In this document: positions 63,814 through 64,000 of the stretch, in pieces | How positions within the stretch are numbered: the first letter of the stretch is position 1 | Layout of the letters: each line of letters begins with the position of its first letter | Program-made: the position numbers and the translations under genes | NCBI RefSeq assembly: GCF_000208745.1 | Contig: NC_030852.1 | Coordinates: 32,847,379-32,911,378 of the forward strand | Source: Theobroma cacao | Taxonomy: Eukaryota; Streptophyta; Magnoliopsida; Malvales; Malvaceae | Direction of reading: 5' to 3' | DNA: 64,000 bases | The notes under the pieces: model-generated | Told to the model about the DNA's origin: nothing | The model's database searches: none | Seen by the model: the letters and a program-made list of their open reading frames with translations, nothing else

Positions 63814-64000
63814 TCAATGAATGAGCTTAAAGATTATTTGCAGTTAAAAGGTATTGGCTTACACAATACTTTTATGTTAAAATCTGATGAAGTTTCGAAG
63901 TCCAACTTGAATATCATCTAAAAGTTTTTCTTCCAACATAATTGAGTCTTGACCGTCTGCTTCTCACTGGTGTGCACCAACTCTCTCCATTAGCCATCTT

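Larger units (their letters stand above)
61576..64000. other. WRKY promoter/leader and flank
   Basis: On the minus strand a pyrimidine-rich, leader-like stretch lies near 62.16-62.22 kb and carries a possible ten-residue uORF (62,127-62,159). A (TA)10 repeat sits at 62,332-62,351. No other gene is recognised up to the window end. Confidence 0.45.

Overview
The window is nuclear DNA from a flowering plant, almost certainly a eudicot and probably a rosid. The evidence is AT-rich sequence with wide gene spacing, GT-AG introns, plant-only protein families (a group IId WRKY factor, an F-box/DUF295-type relic) and many short non-autonomous transposons with long inverted repeats. I could not fix the species. 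There are five intact genes, one broken gene and no operons. Exons were joined by hand from reading frame, splice sites and phase.

Layout: 3.8-12.2 kb (minus) is a ten-exon oxysterol-binding-protein-related gene of the ORP2A/ORP2B type (PH domain, linker with an FFAT-like motif, ORD lipid-transfer domain). 12.4-28.6 kb is gene-poor, with a hairpin element near 15 kb, a GC-rich island centred on a palindromic G-box near 15.9 kb, and unassigned sequence that may hold non-coding exons of the next gene. 28.66-29.26 kb (minus) is a single-exon PAP2-type lipid phosphate phosphatase (LPP-beta type). 29.8-36.7 kb is a nest of three long-inverted-repeat DNA elements; an F-box pseudogene with several frameshifts lies between the second and third. 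41.14-41.99 kb (plus) is a single-exon 284-residue protein whose C-terminal half looks like a PARP/ADP-ribosyltransferase fold. 44.5-49.3 kb (minus) is a six-exon adenine phosphoribosyltransferase. 49.7-59.9 kb has no gene I can recognise. 59.95-61.58 kb (minus) is a three-exon WRKY factor. The rest is flanking sequence.

The order ORP2, LPP-beta, PARP-like unknown, APT matches what I recall of Arabidopsis At4g22540-At4g22550-At4g22560-At4g22570, and in part the duplicate block At4g12460-At4g12450-At4g12440. This is therefore probably an ancient syntenic block expanded by transposons in its spacers. The genes do not form one pathway: two act in lipid transfer or turnover (sterol/PI4P exchange, lipid phosphate dephosphorylation), one in purine and cytokinin-base salvage, one in transcription, and one is uncharacterised.

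I found no rRNA, tRNA, CRISPR array, organellar insert or retrotransposon coding region. The best leads are the PARP-like gene, the 129-bp hairpin 0.7 kb upstream of it, the long-inverted-repeat elements, and the FFAT-like motif in the ORP.
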